From Cytidiella melzeri (Eukaryota; Basidiomycota; Agaricomycetes; Polyporales; Irpicaceae), in assembly GCA_022592445.1 (NCBI GenBank), contig JABYQR010000001.1, positions 124,001 through 188,000 on the forward strand: 64,000 bases of DNA, given 5' to 3'. The position numbers and the translations under genes were made by a program. Position 1 is the stretch's first letter; each line of letters starts with the position of its first letter. Below, piece by piece: positions 38,941-50,656 of this stretch. Under the pieces are notes generated by a model. The model did no database searches. It saw only the letters and a list, made by a program, of their open reading frames with translations, and was not told the DNA's origin.

Positions 38941-40200
38941 ATTGAGCTTGTTTATACAGCTCGCGTCTCCAGCTTGTCTATGGCTCAGCCCTTGCGCCTT
39001 GTTTGGGCACTTGAGCTTGTGCTCCCTCAAGTTGTGGTTCGAATTCTCGAGCAAGTTCTTGTCCATGTTCTCTTGTGAGTTCCTGGGCAGCCTCAAGCAC
39101 ATTGGCACTTTCCCTTGCCACCCTTGGTTTCCTCATGGCCCCCTTGCTCACTCGCTCCCTCAGCTTCTGCGGCTCTTCTCATTCATGTGGGGACCTCGAG
39201 CAGCCTCTCTCTCTCTTCATCAATCCCATCAATCTTGTCACTACAAGGATTTGTTTCCATTGCACTGCCTCCTTCTTTCTTTTGTGGCCTTGAGTCACCA
39301 AGCCTTTGTTTGATTGGATGCTTGTGGTTTAGCTGCACAGGAAGCAGTGTGCTCCTTGTTCTTGTGACAGGTTTTGTGTTTGCCCCTCATTTCATCTCAC
39401 ACTGCCCCCTCTTACTGCCTTGTTCTCACGCGGACCTTTAATTTGATAAGGACTTTTTGCAGTAGTATCAATACACAGCATGTTTGTACCTCAAGTAGCT
39501 CAGAATACAACATCCCCCAAGTTTCCCCTTCAAGTTTGCCTCTGGAAGCCTTGCATCTTGTGTCTTGAGCCTACTTTCCCCTTGCATCTCTCGTCTCAAG
39601 CCTACTTGCCGTACATATATCTCAATTGTGTTGCATTCCCGAGCCCTCTTGTGTCCCTCACTGTGTTTATTCTACTGTGTTATTTCACTGAGTTGCGTTC
39701 CTCTTCCACTGCGTCCTCCTTTTGAGCCATTGTTTACCTTCTCTTGGCCACTGCGTTTATATTGTGTTCCTTTCACTGCCTTGTGTTTTAAAGCCACATT
39801 TCTCTTTCACTCGGCAACTGCAATTCACTGTGTTCTCTCCTTTCCTCTCATCCCTCGTGACCTTTTTCATTGTTTCCCTCAACCTTCAAGTTTTTCCCAT
39901 CATTACCCTCTTGTGTTCTTTACCCCATGCCTTGTAAACCCGTCGGTGTGCATCACCATCATTTCTTGTGGTTCCCTACATACCCAATTCCCTCCTCTTG
40001 CCCCTAGTTGTTGTGTAGACCCCAACCACTTGCGCTCCTTGTGCCTCGTTGCTACGCACCACATCTCCTTGCATCTTGTTGCTTCTTGCCGTGTTGCATC
40101 ACCTCTCTATTGTGTTCAAGTGCAGTCTAGGACTCTTGGACCCACTTGCATCACATATTCACTCTGCCCCTGTGACTACTCACACACATGATTGCCTCCC
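38941..40200. other. Pyrimidine-rich tract without recognised genes
   Basis: For over 1.2 kb the plus strand is strongly enriched in C and T, with recurring words such as CTTGTG, CCCTT and TTGCC. Open frames here (the longest 39565-40191) translate to Ser/Leu/Cys/His/Pro-rich strings with no motif and are probably artefacts of the composition. Confidence 0.6.
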
Positions 40201-40260
40201 TCGAGGTCTGGTGTGTTTTTGCCTGGTCCCTCCGTGTCCAGGGGTGTGTTAGTGTCTCAG

Positions 40261-41005
40261 TGTTGTCCACCATTGCTACGACAAGAAAATTGTTGCGCGC
40301 TCGCGGTGTCACCAGACTTTTTGCTGCTACTGACACGGAGACAGGGCTCGACGTGACAAACAGGGACACGAAGTGGATATCGACGAGGAGGTGGTGGCAG
40401 GCGCGTAGCACAGTGCTCTCACCAGCTATCAGACTTTATACAAGTATCTAGCCCAGTAAAGATCAAGAGGTCGAGATGGAGGGATAGGAGCGTACATGCA
40501 GCAGTATATATAGACTTCAGGGACCTGCGCACAGACCATGTTGAGGGCAGGCTTTGCAAGAAGCCATGTGAACGAAGAACAAAAGAACTACCTAAAGGAG
40601 AACAACAGCTATTGTCTAGACCTTGCCAAGAACTCTACTCGTGAGAGAATCTATCTAAAAGGAGACCAACTATTGTATTCCATTCCCACACCTGTGAGAA
40701 CATCCTTCCATAAAGAGAACAATAGGGAAGGAACAAAAGGAGTCCATGTGAACAGTATCTATGACGTCAAACCCTAGCTATGGGCTGAGCCATGTGGTCT
40801 TACTTAAGCTGAGTCACATGCCAGTGTGACGTAGTAGCAAGTAACGTGACCGTGTGGAGCATCTAAGCCACGTGATACGGGCGCTTAATAGACGTGCAAA
40901 GGAGTTTGTGCAGAGAGGTTGCAACTGGGTTGCAGCCCGGAGTTTTACAGATAAAAACAAGAGGTAAATTGCGAAAAATATGGGCTAGTCGGGCCATCCA
41001 CAACA
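40261..41005 (-). repeat. Putative 3' LTR of the gypsy element
   Basis: On the minus strand it starts TGTTGTGGATGG directly after a polypurine tract (AGGAGGGGGG) and ends GGTGGACAACA, giving 6-bp inverted tips TGTTGT/ACAACA. A TATATATA-like sequence near 40505 fits an LTR promoter. No second copy is present to confirm the left border. Confidence 0.55.
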
Positions 41006-41170
41006 TTACCCCCCTCCTAAAATCGAGCGTCCTCGCGAAGCATCACTGTGCTGTGGTGATAGAGGGCTTCTACCCGTCTACAGGGATTCAGCAGAATTGC
41101 CCCGATTGTCTAGTCAGAAGGATGCTAGGAAGTTTCTCCCCTTCTGGTGTCGTTGACTCGACGTTACCCG

Positions 41171-44100
41171 TCAGTGTGATGTTCTTGAGATATCCAGACC
41201 GATGTGTTTGCCTTCATCCCAGCTAAGATCGTATGTAGATGGATAGATTGTGCGAAGAAAAGCAGGGTCGGTCTGGGTATTGAATTCCCGAAAGTGCGAG
41301 CGGAGATCCGCAAAGAGTGAAGCTTTCATGACCCCGGGCGCTCCGGGGTTTGCTGAGTAGAAGTCGTCAATTGCTTGACTGTTCTCAAGGTTCTTGACCG
41401 GTTCCCAGCTATTGTGTCCGTCTGAATACCCTTCCCATTTGACAAGGAATTGTAGTTTCTTCCATCGTCCGTGTAGTCTGCTGTCTAGCACTTTTTCGAC
41501 GACGCACTGTTCTTCTCCTTCTATGACAATAGGATCAGGAGGTGGAGGTACGTCTTTGCCGTTGTTGTGCCAGGGACTTAGACGGTTGATGTGGAAGACG
41601 GGGTGGATTCGGAGATAGCCAGGTAGATCGAGCTTCTAGTCAAGATTGCCGATGTGTTTGATGACTTTGTACGGTCCGAGCTGTCGAGGACCAAGTTTAG
41701 GGGTAGCCTGGTGAATTTGGACGTTCTTAGCATTCAGCCAGACCATGTTGCCCACTTGGAATGCACGTGGAGATCACTTTTTGGATTCGTAAAGTTCTTT
41801 CATCTTTTCTTTGCTAAGACAAAGAGCTGCTTCCGTCTCTTTGCGTACTTGAGCCATATTGTCCAGGCGCTCATCAAGCAATGGGATATTGCTTCGCTTG
41901 CCGACTGGTATGGTGAAGTTGGGGCAATATCCGTAGATGACTTCAAACGGTGTTTGAGAGTTACCCGCATGTACTCGCGAGTTGAGTGCAAACTCAGCCA
42001 CCGGCAGATGATCAACCCAGTCGTCTTGTTGTTGCTGACAGAATAGACGCAGATACTGTTCAATATCCTGGTTTATGTGTTTGACTATGCCATTTCCTTG
42101 CGGATGATAGGTGGTCGTAAAACCAGTCTCTATGCCTAGGCGGTGATAGAGCGCACGCATGAAGCGCGCTGCAAACTGGGGTCCTCAGTCAGAGAACACC
42201 TTCTTGGGAATGCCGTGAAGTCGGAATACTTCTTTGTAGTGTAGATCGGCAATCCCCTCAGAGTTAACTATAGTGGTGGTAGGGATGATGTGCGTTTGAT
42301 CGGAGTAATGGTCGACGTAGACCGCGATCAACTTAAATCCCTTAGAGGGTGGTAGCTGAGTGATGAGATCTACTCTGACGTGTTCCCAAGGTCCGGCCGG
42401 AGTTTCCTGAGGCTGTAGTACTGCTTTAGGGTGTGGAGCTGACTTATAGCGTTGACAGCAATTGCAGCCTAGTACGTAAGTCTCTATGAAGGCATTCATC
42501 TTTGGCCACCAATAGTGTCGTGAGACTAGCTCTATGGTGCCGTGTTTGCCCGGATGACCAGCCGCGGATGTGTCATGGCAAGATTTGACAATTTTGTGAC
42601 GGAGCTCTTTGTTGTTAGGGATGTAGAGTTTTCCCTTGTAATAGATGAGTCCGTCACTCTCTTCCCATTCGAGTAAACCGCCAACAAGTTTGCGAGGACC
42701 CTTCTTTCGAAGGGTAGCGAGAGCTTGTGCGACTTCTGCTTCTTGCTCCGTGCATTCTCAGATCTTTGATTCGAGCGGAGAAGCAGTGGCAAGTGCACAG
42801 TACCACCTGATCCTTGTTGTCTTCTTCTTCCGTGACAGCGTGTGAGTGAAAATGAGAGAGAGGATCAGCGTGTATCATGGTACTGCCAGGCTTGTGTACC
42901 AACACAAAGTCGAAGTCAGCCAAGAGTAATGACCAACGTGCTTGACGTCGAGTGAGGTGTTGCGCAGTTTTCCAGTACTGCAGGTTCGCGTGATCTGTCC
43001 AGATCTCAAACGGTTTCTTGAGCCCCTCAAGGTAGTGGCGCCAATCTTTGAGAGCTTCGGTGATGGCTAACATCTCCCAATCAAAGATTTCGTAGTTACG
43101 CTCTGCTTCAGTCATGGATGCGGACCAGTAGGCGATGGGGTGGTAGAATCCATCCTCCTTCGATTTCTGGGAGATGATTCCACCGGTTGCATAGCCCAAG
43201 GCATCAACTTCTAGACGTGTAGGGAGTTCAGGGCCCCAGACTGCCAAGATAGGTTTAGTGGTAAAGGCCTTCTTTAGCAACGTGAAGGCAGTCTGTTGTG
43301 CTGGACCCCAGACAAACGGTACGTCCTTTTTAGTCAGGTTGTGTAGAGGCCGCGCGTGCTTTGAGAAATCCTGAATGAAGTGTCGGTAAAAGTTGGCAAA
43401 CCCAATGAATCCTCTGACTTCTTTGAGGTTCTTGGGTGTAGGCCACGTAGAAACTGCTTGGACTTTGACAGGGTCCATAGCTACTTCGCCGGCGCAAATG
43501 ATCAACCCGAGGTACTCTTTCTCAGATTTCTCAAACTCGCACTTTTCCGGCCAAAGATAGAGATTGTGCTGTTGAAGTCGCTCGAGGACTTCATGTACAA
43601 CCTTGCGGTGCTCTGTCAGGTTGTTGCTCCAGATTAAGATGTTATCTAGATAGACAGCCACCTTGCCCTTGGCAACGAGGTCGGCAAAGATGTTGTCCAT
43701 CAGAGCTTGAAAGGTAGCAGGTGAGTTTGTGAGACCGAAGAACATAACTTTAGGTTCAGTTCAAAAAGTCCTCGGTTGGTAACGAAGGCCGCTTTGTACT
43801 TGTCTCCTTCTTTGATTTGGATGTGTGGTATCCCCAGCAAACATTGAATTTTGTGAAGATCTTTGCACCCTTGAGCTTGTTGATGATGTTGGTGGCAAGC
43901 GGTAGAGGGTAGCGGTTCTTCACAGTGATGTTGTTGAGTTTGTGATAGTCCTGAATAAGTCAGAGTTTGTTATCCTTCTTTTTGATGAAGAAGACTGGAG
44001 AAGCCATCAGAGACTTGGAAGGCGTGATGTAACCTTTGGATAGGTTCTCCTGGATGAACTTGTCAAGCTCGGCTTGTTCATTCAGGGGCATAGGGTAAAC

Positions 44101-44937
44101 TTTCGATTTGATGGTCTCAGGCGCGTCTGGTTTGAGATCAATTGAATGGTCCCAGGGCTGATGCTGGGGTAGCCAATTAGACTCTTCCTCAGAGAAGAAT
44201 TTGGCATGTCTGTGATACTCTGATGGAAGGATGTCTTCGAAGGAGCGCTGAGCTTTAGCTTTGTTTGCTTCGGCGGCAAGCTTGGTAGAGTGGGTAAAGC
44301 CGGCCATACACCAGACTTCGTCAGTGGTGTCTTGGATAATCCCGGCTTTGACCCACTGTCTACGTTCTTTGCGGTTACCGTCAACCTTCTGGAAAGGTTT
44401 GTCAGGAGATTCTTCCGAGCCGCTCGGAATTGTCATTTCTTCTTTTTCCCAGTTAACAGTAGGGTTTACGCGTTTGAGCCATGGTAGCCCAAGAATAACG
44501 TCTTCTGGACCTAGGTCCGTGACAAGAAACTCTGCCTTTTCCGTGTGGTCTCCGACTGTGAGTGTAAGGCGAACGAAGTGTGTTAATCTGCCAGCTTTAT
44601 TCTTAGTTCCGTCAATGTTATGCAATGAGATGACCCTTTCGAGCGGGTGCTGAATAATCTTATGCTTCTTGACAAACTGGTGGCTGATGAATAAAGCCAT
44701 AGCTCCTGAATCGATCATAGCAGGAACGCAAATGCTTCTATTCAGACCTTTAACTAATACATGTACACAGAAGTGAGATGACAACCAATATAGCAACAAT
44801 ATAGTACACGAGGAGATAGTAGACGAGGGGCAGGGGATAGACTTTTTACACAAAGATGATGAGGCAGAAGACGAGGAAGACAAGGACGGGGTATCGGGGG
44901 AACTCGCAGCTGCGGCTGTGTCACGAGTCCGCTTCAA
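41171..44937 (-). pseudogene. gypsy pol: protease, RT, RNase H, integrase, chromodomain (broken)
   Basis: Pieces in order are a protease (MIDSGAMALFISHQFV), the RT start (NLSKGYITPSKSLMASPVFF), RT palm and RNase H (VYLDNILIWSNN where YVDD-type residues lie, then LEVDALGYATGGI), an integrase HHCC finger and core (VDLITQLPPSKGF, TTYHPQGNGIV) and a chromodomain (LQFLVKWEGYSDGHNSWEP). Breaks seen are TGA at 43960-43962, 42185-42187 and 41774-41776, a TAG near 41636-41638, and a frame change between about 43745 and 43960. Each of the three TGA codons stands where relatives have Arg, which suggests CGA to TGA changes. Non-functional. Confidence 0.88.
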
Positions 44938-46127
44938 AAAACTGTGTTGATTTTGGCTGCCATTTCATCCATTTGCTTCTTTTGGATGTCAAGCATGTCT
45001 TTGAGCGCAGCAATCTTAGCATCCTTGTCATTGGATGCATCTTGCTTCGTCATGGTAGTGGTCGACAAGGTCGACAAGGTAGCAGCAACTTTTTGTCCCT
45101 TAGGAACGCCTTGGAGCCTTTTCAGGCAAACGGACCCCCAGTGACCGGTGCCACCGCAGTGGTTGCAGACCGGGTTGTCTGGGTGCTTCGAGTCCCTCTT
45201 CTTGTGGTTCTCGGATCCACAAACCAAGCAGCGCTTGCTCATTTCCTTCTTCCATTTTGGAAGATCTCCTGCTTCCCCAATCCCGCGAAGAGTGCGTCGA
45301 AGGAGGCAGAGAAGCGAGAGGCGTCGATCTCCATGGCGTTGGGATCACGGATGCTTGTTGGTGGACCTTTCCGTGTCCCGAGGAACTGTCCACCATGACC
45401 TTCCCTGTGCTGTTGCAGAGGTTGCAAGCTGGGCATCGACCGCCTTGCACTGGTCCTTGAGTGCATCATAAGTGGTGCCGCGGGTCTGGAAGTAAGAGAC
45501 GCGCTGAAGGTACTCCGTACTCAAGCTCGACTTGAGACGGTCAAAAAGGTCCTGCTGGCTCCAGCCAGTGCGAGGGGCCCAGGTCTCAAACTCCGGGATA
45601 TGGGCGGCGAATGTCTTGTTACCCTGCTTCATGCCGGCAACCTTGGTCTTGGCCTCCATGACTGCGTCAATGGGCTCAAACTTTGCCTTGAAGGCCTCGA
45701 TGAAAGTGTCCCAGCTGTTACCAAACGCTGGTTTGCTGCTGGCCAGCTCCTCGATGTGAGGGCGAGCCCAGTCGGCAGCGTCTTCCTGCATGAAGGACAG
45801 GGCGCTTGTGATGAGTTTATGAGGATCAAAGATCCTCGCGCCGTTGTTGTCCAGTCGGACCTGGCCTTGGGCGTCCTGCTGGAAAATTGCTTTGCCCTGG
45901 TTCTGGGCCCAGACTATGAATGCGTGACGGAAGAGCCTTGCTTCCGACAATGTCTTCCCCTTGAACGACACCGGTTTCTCCACAATGCTTTGCTCCCGGG
46001 ACGTGTGTGTAGCCGCGGCTGTTGGTTGTACCGCTGCTAGTGCGGCAACTTGGTTGGTGAGGTCCACCATCCTTTGTGTCAGGACACCGAACATGTTTAA
46101 GATGTCCTGGGCGCATACTTTGGCACT
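44934..46127 (-). pseudogene. gypsy gag (5' truncated, frameshifted)
   Basis: Capsid-like region (KTLSEARLFRHAFIVWAQNQ, WARPHIEELASSKPAFGNSW, FEAKFEPIDAVMEAK-like text) followed by a nucleocapsid with zinc-knuckle cysteines (CLVCGSENHKKRDSKH and CNHCGGTGHWGSVC). The frame changes near 45345-45470 and again near 45245. The usual N-terminal part is absent at the 46127 break. Confidence 0.8.
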
Positions 46128-46386
46128 GCATTATTTATTCTATCTACGAATTTATGAAGTTCCGAGCAACAATGCATCACCAGTGCGAGTCTTGTGATTA
46201 CAGTGACTGTCAGGAGCGATCACCAAGAGCCGACCATGGTAGAGACTGTTGAATGTGCAAGTCCGCCGTGGACAAGCAATAACTAGCTGAAGATTAGTCC
46301 TCGCGACTGGAGGTCCACTTCTTCCCCAGCATATATCGTAGCAAGTATGACGTACGATGACCAGTGTATTCCTCTCTCTCTCTATT
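46128..46386. other. Junction between gypsy remnant and host gene
   Basis: About 260 bp with a TATTTATT-like AT-rich start and a short CT repeat near 46370. No LTR and no gene seen. Confidence 0.45.
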
Positions 46387-48487
46387 CTATGTCGTATGGG
46401 AAAGTCCAGCGTGGACCATCTCAGATATCCAGCCCATGAGCGTCTCGTCCCTCATCCGCACACCTTCCAACAAATACCTGACAGTCCCAAAGGCCTTCCT
46501 CCCCAGCAGCTCGCCCTCCAAGTCGTTCGCAGTGTCCGCGCTCACCTCTTCGTCGCCTTCTTTCTCTCCGACTTCCTCAATTACACCCGGGAACCCAAAG
46601 TGGTCTTCGTCGGCGCGCGGTGCGGCTCCTGAAGACGCAAAGGACGCACGGTAGAGCACACGGACGCAGAGCAGCGCTGTCAGTGCGCTCGACGACGGTT
46701 CTTTGGTCGGCGCAGGATATGTTATGTGGGCTGAACGGAGAGGAGGGATGGGACGCGTCGTAGGGTCGGGAACAGGATGCGGAAAGCCCTCATACGGGAG
46801 TGTAATGTTAGTGTCCTGTCCCGCGTGCAGAGGTGGATGTTGTTCTGTTGGAAGATGCGTCAGAATGTGACCTCGTATGTGCGTTCGTGAGAATGGTCCC
46901 CGTGTGCATGAGGCCCATGTGCAGGGGATTTTAGGCTCGAGCTGTGAATTGACGTGCGACTCGAGGATGTGCTCGTACATTTCCCCCGGAGAGGTTAAAT
47001 GCGGATGAGAGCATTGGCCCCGGTCCCACCGACACTGAAACCGGCTTGCTCCTGGTTTGTCCCTTCGTCGAGATACGCCGCGAACGACAAACCGCTGAGG
47101 AGGACCCTGGAGAACCATCGCCATTGCGCTGGGAAAGACTATGGTAACGTTCTTGATGACCTCTGAGGCTGGTAACGCGTAATACTGCTCCTGGTGCACC
47201 GCGAACACGTCCTTGTACAGATTCCAAAACTCGACCTGCGTGAGTTCATCTGCCTCATCTGTTTGAAACATAATCTTCATCCTATATTCTATATTTGAAT
47301 GGGAACAAATACGAGTCCAACATCAAAATGAGCTTACCACTCGTAGCACCTTTGTGGCTCCTGCATGGGCAAGAGCCGATCGAACTCTTCCTGTGTGAGC
47401 TCATGTATTTTTCCTGCGAGGTCCTCCCGGGCCGGAGCGGTGAAGATCCGTCCAGGTATTTCCAAGGACACCATTTCTTCTTCTTGCTCAGCCAGCATGA
47501 CGAGTACGAGAAGCCTGAGAGTAGACTTCAAGTCTGGGCACAGAAAAAACGCTCTCGTCATTGGCGGATGCGACAAGTGTGTGTAAAGGTAATTTAATGA
47601 CGCGGCAACGAGAGGTTTGTCGTTTACCAAGGGGAGGTAGCGTATGGCGGCTGAGAGCGCCAGGCTGTTTGGAGTGAGATGGACGGCATTGGGCGGGTTG
47701 GAGAAGAGTAGGTGGAGGGTTTCCATGGCAGAGAGGATGAGCGCACGGTCTGTTGACGTACCCGCAATTTCAAGCAGCGGCGGGACAGGATTGGCGTACA
47801 TGTGTGAACCTGGTGGAGGGAGGACGGACGTGCTCGAAATTGACTGCAAGAGGTCGACAATGTCCAGCAAAAATTGCACGTTGGTGTCGTTGTCTGGCTT
47901 GAGTCGATGCAGAGCCAGGAGGATGAGTTCCTGAGTTGTCCGTCTCCCTACGAGCTCCTGCGCGTTCGCGGAATTGCAGGACGCGTTCCGAAGGATGAAC
48001 ATACATTCCAACGCGTGTCTTGTCCACTGCGAGAGGTCATCTGATGTCGCAAACAGCGCAGCTTCTCCCTGAAGCCGCTCATATCCTCCCTTCACGTACC
48101 ATGACGGCCATTCAAACAGAGCTTCTGTCAATCCCGGGAGGGCTTGGAGGATGAATTGCTCGTTGTGACATAGCCTGCAAAGTCTTTCCAAGGCCCAAGA
48201 TATCTCAGAGTCTATGCCAGACTTGAGAGCCAATACCATGCGGTTATTGGGGTAGGGTTCCGTGTACCATCCTACGCGCATTGGAAAACATGTTGTGAGT
48301 TTAGCCAGCTACCAGAGCGTCCCAGAGCATCACGCTCACGTTCATAATCATCTGCAAGCGTCGGTGGGCGAACCGCCGCTGGAGGAGCAGGTGTCGAAGT
48401 AGCTCTAGTGGGTTGCAAAGATTGCAGTCGCTGCTGAATTGGTGTTTCTGTGCGGTATGAAGTGGTGGGAGCCAAGAGAGCGTTCAT
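46387..48487 (-). CDS. Rsc9/ARID2-like chromatin-remodelling subunit with C2H2 finger
   Basis: Predicted subunit of an RSC/PBAF-type SWI/SNF complex. Three exons are inferred. The first (MNALLAPTTSYRTETPIQQR) ends at 48313, and the second starts WYTEPYPNNRMVLALKSGID and carries armadillo-like helices (LERLCRLCHNEQFILQALPG). The last joins CYEW to MKIMFQTDEADELTQVEFWNLYKDVF. That final part is the RFX-like winged-helix block (SEVIKNVTIVFPSAMAMVLQ, then PQRFVVRGVSRR), followed by a C2H2 finger (FQCRWDRGQCSHPH to HILESH) and a second, degenerate Cys pair. No N-terminal ARID is visible in the window. The layout matches fungal Rsc9 and animal ARID2 C-terminal parts. Both splice joins restore a Trp codon cleanly. 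Confidence 0.8.
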
Positions 48488-48741
48488 CTTGCTCAGGGTG
48501 CGAGAGGTCTGCAAAACTTGAATATCTTTACACACGAGGCGCGAGCGCGTCGCGGGACCCCATAACCGCTCGGACTGCTGGCACCCGCTGCCCGACTGTT
48601 CAATACGAGAAAGTTCACAAATATCATGTAAAGAAAGATCGTGCTGTGTGGTATCTACATGTAGACGGATATCCAATCGATTTCGTTGTTCTTCCGTGCT
48701 CAACCTAGTCTGAATCTGTCCATAGCACAAATGTCACAGTT

Positions 48742-50656
48742 TTAAGCAAGGAACTCCTCAAGAGCACCAATGACTTCCGACCAGAAGCGTTCCACCACAC
48801 CGTCAGCATACCCACTGGCATCGTACCCCAAGCTCACCCACAGCTTGCCAGCAAACGTGTATCCAAACAGTAGCATCGCGCCGTGACGCTGCCTCGATCC
48901 CGTCGTGAGTGTATGGATCTTGATGCTCGGATAATTTGCGTGTTTATAAATACCATCCAGGTTGCCCAATAGCGACAGACCGAGCAGGGCATTCGCCGGA
49001 GCCTTTTCTCGACAAGGCAGAACTGCCTCACGAGGTAGCTGCGGCTGCTCCTGAGATAGAGGAGGTGTGGGCGGCGTCCACGTGCCCTTCTCCTTCTCGT
49101 CATCCTCCTTCGCCCATGCACGAGCCCTCGACCCTCGCTCCTTCGCCATCTCGTGTGTCCGCGAAATCAAAAGGGGGTTCTTCGCTACCTTGGTACTCTG
49201 CTCTTTTGCCTGCCGAGCACGATGCCAAAAGATAGCTTCATGCTGCTTCTGATCCGCAGGAAGGAAGCTCGGCAGGACGATGTTGAAGTAACCTATGGCG
49301 AGGAACCAGTACGAGTCCCAAGGAGATTGCGATTTAGAGGAGAAATACGAGCGGAGGTTTAGTGCGGAGTACATCAGAACCGGCAGGTCCTTCGACCCAC
49401 TGTGCATCCGAGCCCAGGCTACGGAACACAAGGCGAAAAACGCTGCCGAAATCGACACGCCGTTCGCCTTGCATTTCTTCAACATCGCCTTCGACCGGTC
49501 TTCAGGGAATGAGGTTGTAGGGATTATTGTCTTGCGCTCTGGATGCTTTCGTCGCGGGAAGGTCTGGCCGCCGACGAGTCTTTGCTGGGACATCTCAAAA
49601 TCGACGTGCGCGGCTGCGCTACGCAGCTTGCTCCACTTCACCGGGAGGTGGTTCTCGAGCGTACTGGGCAAGACGGAAGCCTGTAGAAGAACGTTCAATC
49701 AGAAACGGTCCGAGCAATTCAGTGAAGCCCTGGCGAACTTACATCATCGCGTTGGTTCGCCCACCGCTCTTGCCATTCAGACTCTAGTTGAGACTCAAGT
49801 TCTGATGCGTGCTTATCACTGCCGAGGAGGGTGAAAAAGTCAGCGGCAAACTGGTGAAGCGCCATGCCGTCTCCGATGAAATGCATTGCACAAATCAAGA
49901 GCTCATACTGGCGCGTCTCATCGTCATTAGAGACGGGCAAAACACCCCGCTCGGCCGAGAGAGATGGAGTGGCTGGAGGGGTCATGATCCCGGTTTCGTC
50001 GTGTTCCTGGGGCTTCGAGAGGATGAGATAGGACAACTGTGAGTTGGACAGCGTCCGAGGGCCATTCAGGAAGGAGTCGATCAAGGCTAGCAGCACCATG
50101 AGACCAGGAGTAGTAAGCTCTAGCTCCGTGAATGAATGGAAATATCGTACCGTCTTTGCCTCGTGTTGTACATTCGAAGTTTGCGTCCGCATCGTCGAGG
50201 AGGTCATGGGAAGATGAGGGTGCTTTGTACCTGCCGATTCATGAGTATTGTTACAGAAACTGATTACATGACGCAAGACGGAACTCACACGAATCGAACA
50301 TCGTCATATCCATGCATGCGTACATTGGCGGCAAGGAGGGGATGACGCAGGCGCAAGATGGCCCAGATTGCACGAACGCGAGAGCGATCAGCTGTGTGTT
50401 TCGACGCACGGAACCCGAGGTGCAAGTACCTGCGACGGAGGCGATAGCTGTGATGAGAATGCGTATGTATGACGAGAAGGTGAACGCGAGTTTACATATC
50501 GTTGACACCACTTTGCCTGGAAGGCAAAAAGTATGAGGCCTCGGTGTCACCCAATTTGCGCTCAAAGTACCCATGGTGAACGTCGGTCGAGGATGAAGAG
50601 GAATCGTGAACGACAAGCCGCTCTGGAGGTATCAAGGATGAGGGTGTGACGGCCAT
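48742..50656 (-). CDS. HxxxD-type acyltransferase
   Basis: CoA-dependent acyltransferase of the condensation/alcohol acetyltransferase superfamily. The start gives MAVTPSSLIPPERLVVHDSS. Inferred joins give GVNDMYLHLGFRASKHTADR, then AIWAILRLRHPLLAANVRM, YKAPSSSHDLLDDADANFEC, LIDSFLNGPRTLSNSQLSYL, and the catalytic segment AMHFIGDGMALHQFA with the HxxxDG motif intact. The C-terminal half has VSISAAFFALCSVAWARM, the typical second-lobe entry, and ends GKLWVSLGYDASGYADG. The conventional DFGWG motif was not seen. The frame between 50030 and 50230 needs an intron (donor GTACGA, acceptor GCTAG) because the straight open frame loses the DDADANFEC block. Relatives act in secondary metabolism or detoxification. 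The substrate is unknown. Confidence 0.75.

Larger units (their letters stand above)
40261..46127 (-). mobile_element. Degraded Ty3/gypsy chromovirus, 5' truncated
   Basis: Minus-strand element with gag, protease, reverse transcriptase, RNase H, integrase and a C-terminal chromodomain, in the Ty3/gypsy order. The inferred 3' LTR is 40261-41005. The 5' LTR and gag N-terminus are missing: coding similarity stops near 46127 and host-like DNA follows. Several frameshifts and nonsense codons make it non-functional. The chromodomain places it among the chromoviruses, which target heterochromatin. Confidence 0.9.

Noticed and set aside
39565..40191. 208-codon open frame in the pyrimidine-rich tract
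   Set aside because: Composition alone (few A/G, so few stops) explains it. No motif, no splice context, and other frames are also open.
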